Source: Phycisphaerales bacterium
Lineage (GTDB): Bacteria > Planctomycetota > Phycisphaerae > Phycisphaerales > UBA1924
NCBI GenBank assembly: GCA_020847535.1
Contig: JADLBU010000106.1
Coordinates: forward strand, 35,743 to 99,742
Direction: 5' to 3'
Length of the DNA: 64,000 nucleotides
Within the stretch, counting starts at the first letter, position 1. Every line of letters begins with the position of its first letter. A program made the position numbers and the translations under genes. Shown in pieces: positions 25,075 through 33,958 of this stretch. Below the pieces are notes generated by a model. That model was not told the DNA's origin. It searched no databases and saw nothing but the letters and a program-made list of their open reading frames with translations.

Positions 25075-27501
25075 TCAGGCTGGGCTTCCGATATCGCTCG
25101 TGCAGCGGATCAGGCCTGCGATGCAGTCTCTCCATTTCTCGATGCTCTCGCTCGTACGGATTCGCACGATGCGATGCTCCCCTGGCGACAGCGTGAATAC
25201 CTGCTCATCGCATTCGGAATCGGGATCGATGCGGTCCCCGAGCACGACGATGTCGCGCATCAGGCGCTGCGTGGTGATCTCGACGGCGATGCCGCCATCC
25301 ACACCGCTCACGATCGCATCAAACGCCGCGCGTGCGTGAGGCACTTCCCAGTCGGGGATGCCGAACCAGCGGACGGTTTCCACACCCGGCGCTTCGAGAA
25401 CAGCGTGCTGGGTTCGCCAGTCCGCGATCGCCTCCAGTGTTCCAATACGGCTTGCCGATCGCGCGGGTACATCGATCTGGATCGCTCGCTCATCGCGGCG
25501 AACGGCATCGGCGTCCGCAATCCACGCGATCCCTTGCGTCCGCCAGTCCGCATCGGTGTCATTCACCGCGAACAGCGCTGGCGATCCATCCACCAGATGC
25601 ACCGACAGGATCCGCGGCCGCATCGCCGCCCTGGCCGCGTACCACGCCGGCTTCTTCCGACCGGCCGAATCGATCAGAGACCAGGACAGCCCCGGCCACG
25701 CATCATTCAACTGCCAGATTAGTGTGCCCATGCATCGCGGACGGTTCACGCGATGCCACTCGACCCCCGTCCGGATCGCCCGGGCCTGGATCACCTGCGC
25801 GGCGAAGTGCCATTCATCGAAATCGCGCGGCCGGCGGAACACGGCATCGATCGGGTCGTCGTACCAGCGCTTGTTGCCGCCGGGCCCGCGCTGGCGGTGG
25901 GCGAGCATGGAGCCCATCAGGCCCGCGGACCACGAGTCCGAAAGCCCCTCCACGAGGGAGGGGTTGGGGAGGGCCGCCGCCAAACTTCCCGTGGATGAGC
26001 CCGCCGCAGAACCTTCGGTACTCGGAGCGATTGCGTGCGGAGGCACGCCGGGGTTTGTCGAACGCAACCCACGCCTATCCCCTCCCTCTGGGAGGGGCGC
26101 CAGTCCTGCCTCTTTCAACGTCGCGTAATTGCTCGGGGACTGCTGCCCGAACTCCGAGCAGAATCGCGGGATTACCTTCTGATACTCACCGCTCCACGTG
26201 TCCCAGTAGTTCACATCCCACGAATGGCGATCCCCCTTGTCGGTGTCGTTGGGATGGATTGATTCATCGCCCGACCACGGGCTGTCGTGCCAGTATGGCC
26301 GTGATGGATCGACCTCGGCGATGATGCGGGGTAGCAGGGCGTGCCAGTACCCGTGTCCCCACGTCTGACCTGGTGCGAGCTTGGTCTTGAATCCACCGTT
26401 ACCCCACGATTGATACGCCCAGTGATTCTCGTTGCCGCCGCACCACAGAACCACCGAAGGATGCCGTGACAACCGCGCCACCTGGTATCGCGATTCGGCC
26501 TCCACTTGCGAGCGGATCGGCTCTTCCTCCGGGTAACAGGCGCACGCGAACATGAAGTCCTGCCAGACCATGAGCCCGAGTTCATCGCAGATGTCGTAGA
26601 ACCAGTCGGGCTCATAACGTCCGCCACCCCACACGCGGATCATGTTCATGCCGCAGTCTCTGGCGTCTTGGAGGCGAGCGCGGACTGTCTCTGGCGTGCG
26701 ATCGGAGGGAAACAGGCCTTCGGGTATCCAGTTTGCGCCTAAGCAGAAAACTCCCGCGCCGTCGAAGTGGGGCCTTGCATGCCCCGCATTCATGAATTCC
26801 GGCGGGAAGGTTGCGGGACAATCGACGGCACCCATCGCGTGCTTTGCGGCGTCAAGGTGTATTGCATGCCGTGGCGAGCCTTCGAGCATCACCTCACCCG
26901 TAATCCCACACCCCGCAACCCGCGGCCCCCAATCCCACTCAAAGCTGCTCGCGCACTTGCGGATCATGTTGTACGGCGACCAATCGCCGTTGACAGGTCG
27001 TGGACCCAGCCGTGCGGATTCGGCGGCGATGTAACGGAGCGGGCTTGAGAAGGTGATCGCCAGCGTGTTGCGGCCGGGATTCACGAGCCCGCGAACGCTG
27101 AACCTGTGCGGTGTGAATTCGTTCTGCGCTGAACCGATCGGCACACCATTGAGTTCGATCGCGGCGATCGTGTCGAGGGAATCGAAGACCAAATCGATTT
27201 CATTACAACGCAGCAGCGCGGGGCCTGAAGGGCCCTGGCCCGCATCAGAAACCTCAAACGCCGCCTCGTATCGCCAATCCACCCACCCCACCCAAGCGCA
27301 CAACTCTTCATTCATCCCAACCCGCGGATCGCCGATCACCCCCGCCCTGATCAGATCCTCATGCACGCACCCCGGCACCTTCGCCGGCACCCCCGCGACG
27401 ATGCGATCCCGCACGTGCGGTGGCACGCGCGGGAGATCCCCGACCGCCCGCACGGTCCAGCCAAGCTCGCACAGCGATTGATGGATCGGAAGCCCTGTCA
27501 C
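25075..27501 (-). CDS. GH2 beta-mannosidase, with deletion and insertion
   Basis: Glycoside hydrolase family 2, beta-mannosidase type: N-terminal sugar-binding domain (VPGCVHEDLIRAGVIGDP, WVDWRYEAAFEV), then GANWIPEG at about residue 254, the IRVWGGGRYE loop, the acid/base Glu in WCGGNENHW (about 355) and the nucleophile Glu in FCSEFGQQS (about 447). Two oddities are visible. The Ig-like linker domain between the sugar-binding domain and the TIM barrel, usually around 100 residues, is reduced to about 40. Just after the nucleophile, residues about 467-520 are encoded by two palindromic repeats in inverted orientation with an unrelated spacer. Catalytic residues remain, so activity is possible but not assured. 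No signal peptide. Divergent from the DUF4139 gene. Confidence 0.85.
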   Translation of the reverse strand: MTGLPIHQSLCELGWTVRAVGDLPRVPPHVRDRIVAGVPAKVPGCVHEDLIRAGVIGDPRVGMNEELCAWVGWVDWRYEAAFEVSDAGQGPSGPALLRCNEIDLVFDSLDTIAAIELNGVPIGSAQNEFTPHRFSVRGLVNPGRNTLAITFSSPLRYIAAESARLGPRPVNGDWSPYNMIRKCASSFEWDWGPRVAGCGITGEVMLEGSPRHAIHLDAAKHAMGAVDCPATFPPEFMNAGHARPHFDGAGVFCLGANWIPEGLFPSDRTPETVRARLQDARDCGMNMIRVWGGGRYEPDWFYDICDELGLMVWQDFMFACACYPEEEPIRSQVEAESRYQVARLSRHPSVVLWCGGNENHWAYQSWGNGGFKTKLAPGQTWGHGYWHALLPRIIAEVDPSRPYWHDSPWSGDESIHPNDTDKGDRHSWDVNYWDTWSGEYQKVIPRFCSEFGQQSPSNYATLKEAGLAPLPEGGDRRGLRSTNPGVPPHAIAPSTEGSAAGSSTGSLAAALPNPSLVEGLSDSWSAGLMGSMLAHRQRGPGGNKRWYDDPIDAVFRRPRDFDEWHFAAQVIQARAIRTGVEWHRVNRPRCMGTLIWQLNDAWPGLSWSLIDSAGRKKPAWYAARAAMRPRILSVHLVDGSPALFAVNDTDADWRTQGIAWIADADAVRRDERAIQIDVPARSASRIGTLEAIADWRTQHAVLEAPGVETVRWFGIPDWEVPHARAAFDAIVSGVDGGIAVEITTQRLMRDIVVLGDRIDPDSECDEQVFTLSPGEHRIVRIRTSESIEKWRDCIAGLIRCTSDIGSPA
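25943..25975. repeat. Palindromic repeat, copy B (inside mannosidase gene)
   Basis: AAGCCCCTCCA followed by CGAGGGAGGGGTTGGG and GAGGG. Nearly identical to copy A at 8427-8457 in the ligase gene, and inverted relative to copy C 95 bases away. Confidence 0.75.
26070..26102. repeat. Palindromic repeat, copy C, inverted (inside mannosidase gene)
   Basis: ACGCCTATCCCCTCCCTC followed by TGGGAGGGGCGCC; its reverse complement aligns with copies A and B over the GCCCCTCC..GAGGGAGGGG core. With copy B it forms an inverted pair around a spacer of about 94 bases, the arrangement known as a REPIN for REP sequences. Confidence 0.7.
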
Positions 27502-27636
27502 AGCCGCGGATGGTAGTGGTGATTACACCCCCCCCAAAGCCCCATCGATTCAGGTCCGTATGCCGAGTGTCACGGCCACGTAACGCGATACCGTACCTCC
27601 ATCGGGCGTGATGGAACTGCCCTCCCGTCCGCACGT

Positions 27637-27642
27637 TAGATT
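27637..27642 (+). promoter_or_regulatory. Putative -10 of the DUF4139 gene
   Basis: TAGATT about 76 bases upstream of the ATG at 27719, in the gap after the divergent mannosidase start. It is the only TAnnnT in an AT-richer context within the gap. Confidence 0.3.
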
Positions 27643-27718
27643 GTGGGTCCGCTGCTCGCCAGCCGCCGATACTGCGGCGAGCGCCCGATCCGCCACCGCG
27701 ATCACCCGGAGCATCCCA

Positions 27719-30052
27719 ATGACCACGCCAATGACCCCCTCCTCCGCCCCCACCCACGCCAACCGCCTCCTGCTCGCCGGCCTGCTCGCCGTCTGCGGGC
27801 TTGCCGCCGCCTTCACGATCGCCACACCCCAGGGGACCACTCAACCCACCGCGGGACAGCCCAATTCCGCACAGCCCAACTCCGCTCAGCCAAGCTCCAT
27901 CCAGCCCGTCGCCCCCCTCCGCCGCGCGACCGATGCTCGCGGCAACACGATCAAGCTCGAATCGCTCCCGATCAAGCGCATCACCCTCTATCGCTCCGGT
28001 GTCGGCTCCTTCGAGCGCCGCGGCGTCATCGATGGCGATGCCTCGGTTCAGCTCCGCTTCAACACCGACCAGGTCAACGACATCCTCAAGTCGATGGTCG
28101 TGCTCGATCTGGGCGGTGGACAGGTGGACAGCGTCAGCTACGGCTCCAAGGAGCCGCTCGCCAAGCGGCTTGCCAGCTTCGGTGTGGACATCTCCGACAA
28201 CCCCAGCGTCAAGGAACTCCTGAGCCAACTCCGCGGCAGCAAGGCGACCATCTCAACACCCGAGGGCCAGGTCAGCGGCACTATCCTCGGCACCGAGAGC
28301 CGCCCCGAAGCACAGGGCCAGGCGAACAACCCGATCGAGATCCCCTACCTCAATCTCCTGACCTCCGCCGGTATCCGCTCCATCAACTACCGCTCCATCA
28401 CCAACGTCGTACTCGACGACAAGGCGCTCAACGATGAGCTCGGCCGTGCGCTCGCCGCGCTCGCCGAGCACCGCGCTGACCGCACCAAGACCGTCGATGT
28501 CGGTTTCAGCGGCCAGGGCTCGCGCGATGTGGCGATCGCCTATGTCAACGAGATGCCCGTCTGGAAGACCAGCTATCGCCTGGTCCTCCCCGACTCCCGC
28601 AAGGGCGCCAAGGAGGGTGACAGCGCCAAGGACCAGGGCTCACCCACGATCCAGGGCTGGGCGATCGTCGAGAACACGACCGATGAGGACTGGAACGATG
28701 TGACGCTCTCGCTTGTCTCGGGCCGGCCCGTGAGCTTCCAGATGGATCTCTACGAGCCGCTCTTCGTCGAGCGTCCCGAGATCCCGGTTCCCACCATTCC
28801 CGGGGTTGCCCCGCGCATCTACACCGCCTCCACAGCGATGCGAAACTCTCTCCAGGAGATGGCTGATGCCGAGTTGAGCAGCAGAAAGTCGATGGATCGC
28901 CGCGCCCCCGGCGCACCTCCCGCCAGTTCCGCCCCGGCGAACAAAGCGGAATATGCCGCCAAGCGCTCGGACGGGGGAGGTGGGGAATCGCCATTTCGGG
29001 ATGCACATGAAGCCGCGGGTGAGCCGGCCATCGTCTCGGCTCAGATGGCCAACTACGCCGCCCGCGCCCAAGCGCAGGCCGTCGAATCCGGGGAGCTCTT
29101 CCAGTACCAGCTCGATCACCCTGTCACGGTCGAGCGTCAGCGCTCGGCGATGCTGCCGATTCTGAGCTCGGCGATCGATGGCCGAAGGATCAGCATCTAC
29201 AACCGTGCGGATGGCTCTCAGTACCCGATGCGCGGCATCGAACTCAAGAACACCTCCAAGCTCCAGCTCATGCCCGGCCCCATCAGCGTCTACGACGGCG
29301 GCGCGTACGCCGGGGATGCACAGATCGGGCATGTCCCGCCCGGGGACAAGCGCCTGCTCGCGTACTCGGTCGATCTCGATGTCAACGTGGTCGCCAAGGA
29401 TGACTCCACCAGCACCATCCAGAAGATCCGCATCACCAAGGGCGCACTCGAGCAGACCGTCAAGCGGATCATTTCCACCGCCTATGCCTTCAAGAACAAG
29501 GACCAGGCGCGGGATCGCACCATCATCGTCGAGCACCCGCGCATGGAGGGCTGGACGCTCGTGGATGAGAGCGGCTCGGCCAAGCCCGTCGAACGCGCCG
29601 ACAACATCTACCGCTTCGAGCTTGCGATCGCCCCAGACAAGGAAGGCACGCTTCGGGTCGCCCAGGAGCAGGTGATGCGGCACACCGCAGGTGTCTTTGA
29701 CTTCGACTGGAACTGGCTCGTCCAGCAGCAGCAGGGCGGCAGGATGTCCGAGGCTGCCCTCAAGGCGATCCAGGAGGCCGGTCGCCGCCGCGGGCTCGTC
29801 GAGGATGCCAATCGTCGGATCGCCGCCTTCGAGAAGACAAAGACCGAGATCGACCAGGACCAGGCCCGCCTCCGCCAGAACCTGACGAGCATCGACAAGA
29901 CCAGCCAGCTCTACAGCCGCTACATGACCAAGCTCAGCGATCAGGAGACGCGGCTGGACAAGCTGCTGGAAGACCTCGAGAAGGCCCGCGCCGATGCCCA
30001 GAAGCTCCAGGCCGAGCTGGATGAGTATGTCAGCTCACTGAACGTGGAATAA
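27719..30052 (+). CDS. DUF4139-type exported protein
   Basis: Exported protein of 777 residues, molecular function unknown. A signal peptide or anchor spans residues about 17-37 (LLLAGLLAVCGLAAAF), followed by a Gln/Pro/Ser-rich linker with repeats of QPNSA. The body begins ITLYRSGVGSFERRG, a pattern of DUF4139/MuiA-like proteins, and contains YVNEMPVWKTSYRLVLPD and WAIVENTTDEDWNDVTLSLVSGRP, the DUF4139 core. The last 90 residues are a coiled coil (RRRGLVEDANRR to ELDEYVSSL). ATG at 27719 is chosen because it directly precedes the signal sequence; the frame is open to 27608. A strong intrinsic terminator follows at 30083. Confidence 0.8.
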   Translation: MTTPMTPSSAPTHANRLLLAGLLAVCGLAAAFTIATPQGTTQPTAGQPNSAQPNSAQPSSIQPVAPLRRATDARGNTIKLESLPIKRITLYRSGVGSFERRGVIDGDASVQLRFNTDQVNDILKSMVVLDLGGGQVDSVSYGSKEPLAKRLASFGVDISDNPSVKELLSQLRGSKATISTPEGQVSGTILGTESRPEAQGQANNPIEIPYLNLLTSAGIRSINYRSITNVVLDDKALNDELGRALAALAEHRADRTKTVDVGFSGQGSRDVAIAYVNEMPVWKTSYRLVLPDSRKGAKEGDSAKDQGSPTIQGWAIVENTTDEDWNDVTLSLVSGRPVSFQMDLYEPLFVERPEIPVPTIPGVAPRIYTASTAMRNSLQEMADAELSSRKSMDRRAPGAPPASSAPANKAEYAAKRSDGGGGESPFRDAHEAAGEPAIVSAQMANYAARAQAQAVESGELFQYQLDHPVTVERQRSAMLPILSSAIDGRRISIYNRADGSQYPMRGIELKNTSKLQLMPGPISVYDGGAYAGDAQIGHVPPGDKRLLAYSVDLDVNVVAKDDSTSTIQKIRITKGALEQTVKRIISTAYAFKNKDQARDRTIIVEHPRMEGWTLVDESGSAKPVERADNIYRFELAIAPDKEGTLRVAQEQVMRHTAGVFDFDWNWLVQQQQGGRMSEAALKAIQEAGRRRGLVEDANRRIAAFEKTKTEIDQDQARLRQNLTSIDKTSQLYSRYMTKLSDQETRLDKLLEDLEKARADAQKLQAELDEYVSSLNVE

Positions 30053-30082
30053 CGCGATCCAAGATGCGGTTGACTGACCGGG

Positions 30083-30114
30083 GCGGGGCCTTCCAGGCCC
30101 CGCTCACCGTTTTT
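30083..30114 (+). terminator. Intrinsic terminator after the DUF4139 gene
   Basis: Perfect 8-bp stem GCGGGGCC / GGCCCCGC with a TTCCA loop, followed after six bases by TTTTT (30110-30114). It lies 30 bases past the stop codon; this is the clearest Rho-independent terminator in the window. Confidence 0.8.
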
Positions 30115-30162
30115 GCACTCGTCCGCAACAGCTTCCCAGGCAACCGACTCGCACGTGCCCGG

Positions 30163-30168
30163 TATATT
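30163..30168 (+). promoter_or_regulatory. -10 element of zinc-ribbon gene 1 (leaderless)
   Basis: TATATT in the context CCCGGTATATTGCC, ending 8 bases before the GTG start at 30176, so transcription would begin at or next to the start codon. The related CCCGGTACATTG precedes zinc-ribbon gene 3 (TACATT at 32926-32931). Confidence 0.45.
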
Positions 30169-30175
30169 GCCGGCG

Positions 30176-31156
30176 GTGTCGATCCCCAAACCGCAACACT
30201 TGCACGATTGCCCCCGCTGCGGATACGACCTCACCGGCCTGATCACCTCGTGGTCCAGCTCCTGCCCCATCCGCGGCACCTGCACCGAGTGCGGGCTCGA
30301 GCAGTGGTGGGGCGACACGCTCAACCCCGCTCGACGCATCCCGGCCTGGTCCTTCGAGCACGCGCATCGCCGCCTCCCGCTTGCTCTCATCAGCACAGCG
30401 CTTCGCACACTCATCCCGGGTCGGTTCTGGTCGGCGATGCGCATGGAGTTTCCCTTCGTGCCCGCGCGGCTCGCGGCGCTGTGCCTTGGCGGATGCCTGA
30501 TGCCGTACATCGGGTTTGCGATCGGGTATGCGATCTGGGAGATCGGCTTGAGCGTGGTGACTGGATATGGCGGTCCGTTCGCATGGCTTCGCAACTCTGA
30601 TTCGGTGTTCTTTGTCGCCTGGCCGCGATCGCTGCTCGGATCGGTAACACCCGGTGAGCTCATCTATTACCAGTGGCGGCACATGCCGCTGGTCACGTGG
30701 TGGATCCTGCTCGCGGCGATCCTGATGCCGCTGCTGTTCCTGCTGTTGCCGCAGACTCTTCGCACGGCCAGGGTCCGACCGCGCCACCGCATTCGTATCT
30801 GGCTCTACGGCCTGCCGAGCCTGCTGGCGATCATCTGCGTGCCGCTGGTTGTCTCGGATGCCCTTGATGGCATCCAGCTCCTGCGCTGGAGGACGACGTA
30901 TTTCAGCGGGTCGGCGATCGATTGGGATTCCTTGCAGCAGTTCATGTGGGAGAATAGCGGAACCGCCGAGGCCCTGCTGGGGTGCCTGTGGCTCCTGCTC
31001 TGGTGGTCACTGGCTTGCTCGCGATACCTGCGCCTGCCTCGCGCATGGTGGATCGCGATCGCTCTGCTTGCCATCTCCCTTATGCTCGCAGCGACCCCGT
31101 TCATCTTCTTCCCGGCGATCGGAGTCCCTTGGATGAGCCAGCTGAACTTGTCGTAG
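30176..31156 (+). CDS. Zinc-ribbon membrane protein, paralogue 1
   Basis: Planctomycete-type membrane protein without assigned function. The N-terminus has a four-Cys zinc ribbon: CPRCGYDLTG, about 20 residues, then GTCTECGLE. Next come a conserved cytoplasmic-looking stretch (PAWSFEHAHRR.. PGRFWSAMRMEFP) and five or six hydrophobic segments up to residue 326. GTG at 30176 (VSIPKPQHLHDC) is favoured over the open-frame ATG at 30113 because a good -10 element lies between them. It is the first of three paralogues; the next begins 12 bases after its stop. The shared RFW.AM motif and SFEH motif show common descent. Confidence 0.7.
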   Translation: MSIPKPQHLHDCPRCGYDLTGLITSWSSSCPIRGTCTECGLEQWWGDTLNPARRIPAWSFEHAHRRLPLALISTALRTLIPGRFWSAMRMEFPFVPARLAALCLGGCLMPYIGFAIGYAIWEIGLSVVTGYGGPFAWLRNSDSVFFVAWPRSLLGSVTPGELIYYQWRHMPLVTWWILLAAILMPLLFLLLPQTLRTARVRPRHRIRIWLYGLPSLLAIICVPLVVSDALDGIQLLRWRTTYFSGSAIDWDSLQQFMWENSGTAEALLGCLWLLLWWSLACSRYLRLPRAWWIAIALLAISLMLAATPFIFFPAIGVPWMSQLNLS

Positions 31157-31167
31157 TCACGAACCCC

Positions 31168-32138
31168 ATGTCCGATCAAACCGCCTCAATCCCCGACCAC
31201 ACGCGCAGTGCGGAATGCCCGCGCTGCGGGTACGACCTCAGGGGCGTGATCGCCGCATGGAAGGACTCATGCCCGCTCAACGGAACCTGCAGCGAGTGCG
31301 GCTTGGCGTTCGGTTGGCGAGACCTGCTTAACCCAAGGCACATCACCGCTCGCCGGTCGTTCGAGCATGCCGAGGTCCGGCTCGTGCGCTCGTGGCTCTT
31401 CACGTTCCTGATGTCCCTGCTCCCCGGCCGCTTCTGGCGAGCGATGCGGATGGAAGCACCCATCGTTCGCAGGCGTCTCATCATCTTCATCCTGGTATTG
31501 ATCCCGATCTGCTGGATCTCGCTGGGTCTGTTCGTCGCGCTGTCTGTGATCCACACCCATTGGGCGGGGGCAATCATCCGCGGCCAATTCCCCGCGGTTC
31601 AGTTCAATCTGCCGGAGCCCGACCCCGTCAAGGATGCGGTGCTCGCGTTCCTCTATCCGTTTCGTGACTTTCCAGGTGTGATGTATGCCTCGTATTCACC
31701 GCTGCTGCGCATGGGCTGGCTCTACACCACCGGCGCTGTTCTGGGCTGGGTTGTCTTGATGCCGCTGACGTTTCTTGCGTTGCCGGAGACTCTTCGCACA
31801 GCCGGTGTACGCCCCGCCCATCTCCGGCGAGCGACCGCCTATCTGCTGGCGATCGCTTTGTTCATGTCGATCGCTCGCGGCATCCAGACGCTTCTGGCGG
31901 GCGCTGACCTGCGCGAATCTCCGAACTGGCTGATCGCACTCGTTGCAGGTCCGTTGACTGGATCCTGCGGATTCCCGAGCTGCTGTTCATACCCTTCGCG
32001 CTCATCTGGTGGTGGCGTGTCTGCAAGCGCTATCTCCGCCTGCCGCACGCGATCGGCGTTGCATTTGCCGTCTGGCTCATCTCGCTGCTGGCGATCATGA
32101 TCCCCTTCGTGCTCACGATCGCCAAGTTCTCTGACTGA
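31168..32138 (+). pseudogene. Zinc-ribbon membrane protein, paralogue 2, frameshifted
   Basis: Paralogue of the preceding gene: CPRCGYDLRG, then GTCSECGLAF, RRSFEHAEVR, PGRFWRAMRMEAP and several hydrophobic segments. The frame from ATG 31168 is good up to about 31945 (NWLIALVAG), then turns into Ser/Cys/Arg-rich nonsense ending at 32100. A different frame takes over from 31956 and gives a plausible last membrane region (DWILRIPELLFIPFALIWWW, RYLRLPHAIG, WLISLLAIMIPFVL) with a stop at 32136-32138. It aligns with RYLRLPRAWW and the last membrane segment of paralogue 1. A one-base deletion (or two-base insertion) near 31940-31955 explains it: either genuine decay or a sequencing error. Confidence 0.8.
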
Positions 32139-32166
32139 CCACGTTGAAGCAGATTACCGGCCGCCA

Positions 32167-32748
32167 CTATCCCGCCGCCCCGCTCCCCTTGATCGCATCG
32201 ATGCACCGCTGGATGTGCTCGGTCTCGAACTCCGGCGTCAGCGGCTTGCCCAAGAGCGCAGCCAGTTCCGAAGCCCCGGTCGCGATGTCTTCGCGGCTGA
32301 CTGCGGCCGCGAACGCCTTGTCCTTGAGCTTTTTCTTCACGCTCGAAGCCCCCAGCGTCGAGGTCCCCTCTGGCCGAACCTTCGCGCACGCGACGATGAA
32401 CCCCGCCAGCTCATCGCACGCGAACAGCGCGATCGACATCGGCCTGTCGCGCGGCGTTCCCGTCCGCGGCGCATGCGCCAGGATCGCCGTTAGGATCTCG
32501 TCATCGACCCCCAGAGTCCGCAAATGCGCAACCCCCACCATCGGATGCTCATCCAGCGTCGGGTGCTTCTCGTAATCAAAGTCGTGAAGCAAGCCGGCGA
32601 TCGCCCAGCGCTCCTCGTTAGCCGGATCCAGCATCTTCCCATACGCCCGCACGCACGCGCTGACGCACTCCATATGCACCCGCAGCGCCGGTGAGGCCGT
32701 CCACTCCCGCATTAACTCCCGTGCCTGATCGATCGTCATGTTCGCCAT
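32167..32748 (-). CDS. HD-domain hydrolase, predicted
   Basis: Small HD-superfamily protein of 193 residues. The metal-ligand pattern is visible as H in LRVHMECV, the HD pair in IAGLLHDFDYEKHP, a later His in DEHPMVGV and LAHAPRTG. This subgroup is often annotated as a predicted phosphohydrolase acting on nucleotides; no substrate can be inferred. ATG at 32748 (MANMTIDQ) is preferred; an alternative ATG is at 32739. It lies on the opposite strand between two members of the zinc-ribbon family. Confidence 0.8.
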   Translation of the reverse strand: MANMTIDQARELMREWTASPALRVHMECVSACVRAYGKMLDPANEERWAIAGLLHDFDYEKHPTLDEHPMVGVAHLRTLGVDDEILTAILAHAPRTGTPRDRPMSIALFACDELAGFIVACAKVRPEGTSTLGASSVKKKLKDKAFAAAVSREDIATGASELAALLGKPLTPEFETEHIQRCIDAIKGSGAAG

Positions 32749-32942
32749 TCGCGCAGTGTAACGACTGCCTCCTGCCCAACTACTCCTTGCCCGATGGACT
32801 TCCTCGCCCGAAGGACGCACGAATGTTGCCAGGGACTTCAATCCCTGGACAACAACCCCAACGGGTGCTTCCGCCCGGAGGACGGACGATCAAGCACTTT
32901 CCACAACCAATCACTACTACCCCGGTACATTGATTGCCACCG

Positions 32943-33878
32943 GTGACCACCCCCGACCCAATCCCGCTCGCCCTCTGCACCTCCTGCCGTTACGACCTCT
33001 CCGCGCAGGCCGCCCATCAGATGCCCGAGATCACCTGCCCAGAGTGCGGGCGATCCATGAAGTTGTCCGTTGCGATCAACCTGGCGAACGATCACCCGCA
33101 CTGGTCTTTCGAGCACTCTCGCCATCCCTCCCCCCGCCGCTGGCTCGCCACCTCCCTCCGCGCGTACAACCCGCGGCGATTCTGGCGCGACATGGCGGGT
33201 GCGCCGACGATTCGTCCCCTCCGCTGGCTCCAGTTCGCGGCGATCTGGCTCATCTGCTTCCACATCGGCCTTGCGGCGATCCAGTTCGCTATCGGCACCG
33301 TCGATTCCAAGCTCTGGGACAGTCTTTACAGCACCCGTTCGACGACGACCTACGGCGCGATACCGATGCGGTTCGACTCCATCCGGCAAGTCCTCATCAA
33401 CCCCTACACCGACGGAATCATGGTGCAGTTCAGCGACAACAGCTTCCGCTTCACGGAGGTCATCTCGTTCCTGATTCTCGGCAGCGCTTTCTTCGTGATT
33501 CCGCCACTGCTCATGATCGTCATGCAGCGCGTGCATCACCTCCCGCGGGCAGCCCGATATTGGCAGCTGCGTTGCTTTGTGCCCCTGCTGGCGATCATCC
33601 TTCCATGGATCGCCACGCTCCCCGTTCCGTTGGCCGGCGCCTGGATGATCGAACGCCATACCCAGAGCTCTTCGACGGGCCTGGCGCCACCCATGATTCC
33701 CTTCCTGGCCTGCCTGCTCGCCGGCCCCGTGCTGCTGGGTTTCTGGTGGTTCTGGATCGTCCGATCGACCACGACGCGGTGGCGAGCGATCGTCGCCGCA
33801 GTCCTGGCGATCATCGGTGCGATCACGGGCTTTGCGGGTGTGCTTGCCCTGCTCTCCACGCTTGATATCAACTTCTAG
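32943..33878 (+). CDS. Zinc-ribbon membrane protein, paralogue 3
   Basis: Third and most divergent member of the local zinc-ribbon membrane family. The ribbon reads CTSCRYDLSAQ.. ITCPECGRS, then HWSFEHSRHPSPRRW and NPRRFWRDMAGAP match the SFEH and RFW motifs of the other two; four or five membrane segments follow. GTG at 32943 is preferred, 12 bases after the TACATT -10 motif; a TTG at 32934 is in frame too. 311 residues. Function unknown; whether it acts with its neighbours is not shown by the sequence. Confidence 0.7.
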   Translation: MTTPDPIPLALCTSCRYDLSAQAAHQMPEITCPECGRSMKLSVAINLANDHPHWSFEHSRHPSPRRWLATSLRAYNPRRFWRDMAGAPTIRPLRWLQFAAIWLICFHIGLAAIQFAIGTVDSKLWDSLYSTRSTTTYGAIPMRFDSIRQVLINPYTDGIMVQFSDNSFRFTEVISFLILGSAFFVIPPLLMIVMQRVHHLPRAARYWQLRCFVPLLAIILPWIATLPVPLAGAWMIERHTQSSSTGLAPPMIPFLACLLAGPVLLGFWWFWIVRSTTTRWRAIVAAVLAIIGAITGFAGVLALLSTLDINF

Positions 33879-33915
33879 GGCAGTCACCGGTGGGCGACAC
33901 GGCTGCGGTATTCGG

Positions 33916-33921
33916 TATGCT
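33916..33921 (+). promoter_or_regulatory. Putative -10 of gamma-glutamyltransferase gene
   Basis: TATGCT in the context TTCGGTATGCTGAG, 38 bases before the ATG at 33959. It matches the GGTAnnnTG pattern seen before other genes of this window. Confidence 0.4.
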
Positions 33922-33958
33922 GAGCATCATCGCCGTCTTCGTAGCCACGGAGTCTCCA

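Noticed and set aside
25060..25090. Inverted repeat GCCTGA / TCAGGC after the CorC gene as a terminator
   Set aside because: Six-bp stem with a 15-base loop and no T-run on either strand.
27359..28228. Minus-strand open frame over the start of the DUF4139 gene, Gly/Ala/Asp-rich
   Set aside because: Low-complexity shadow of the opposite gene, overlapping the mannosidase start, with no recognisable motif.
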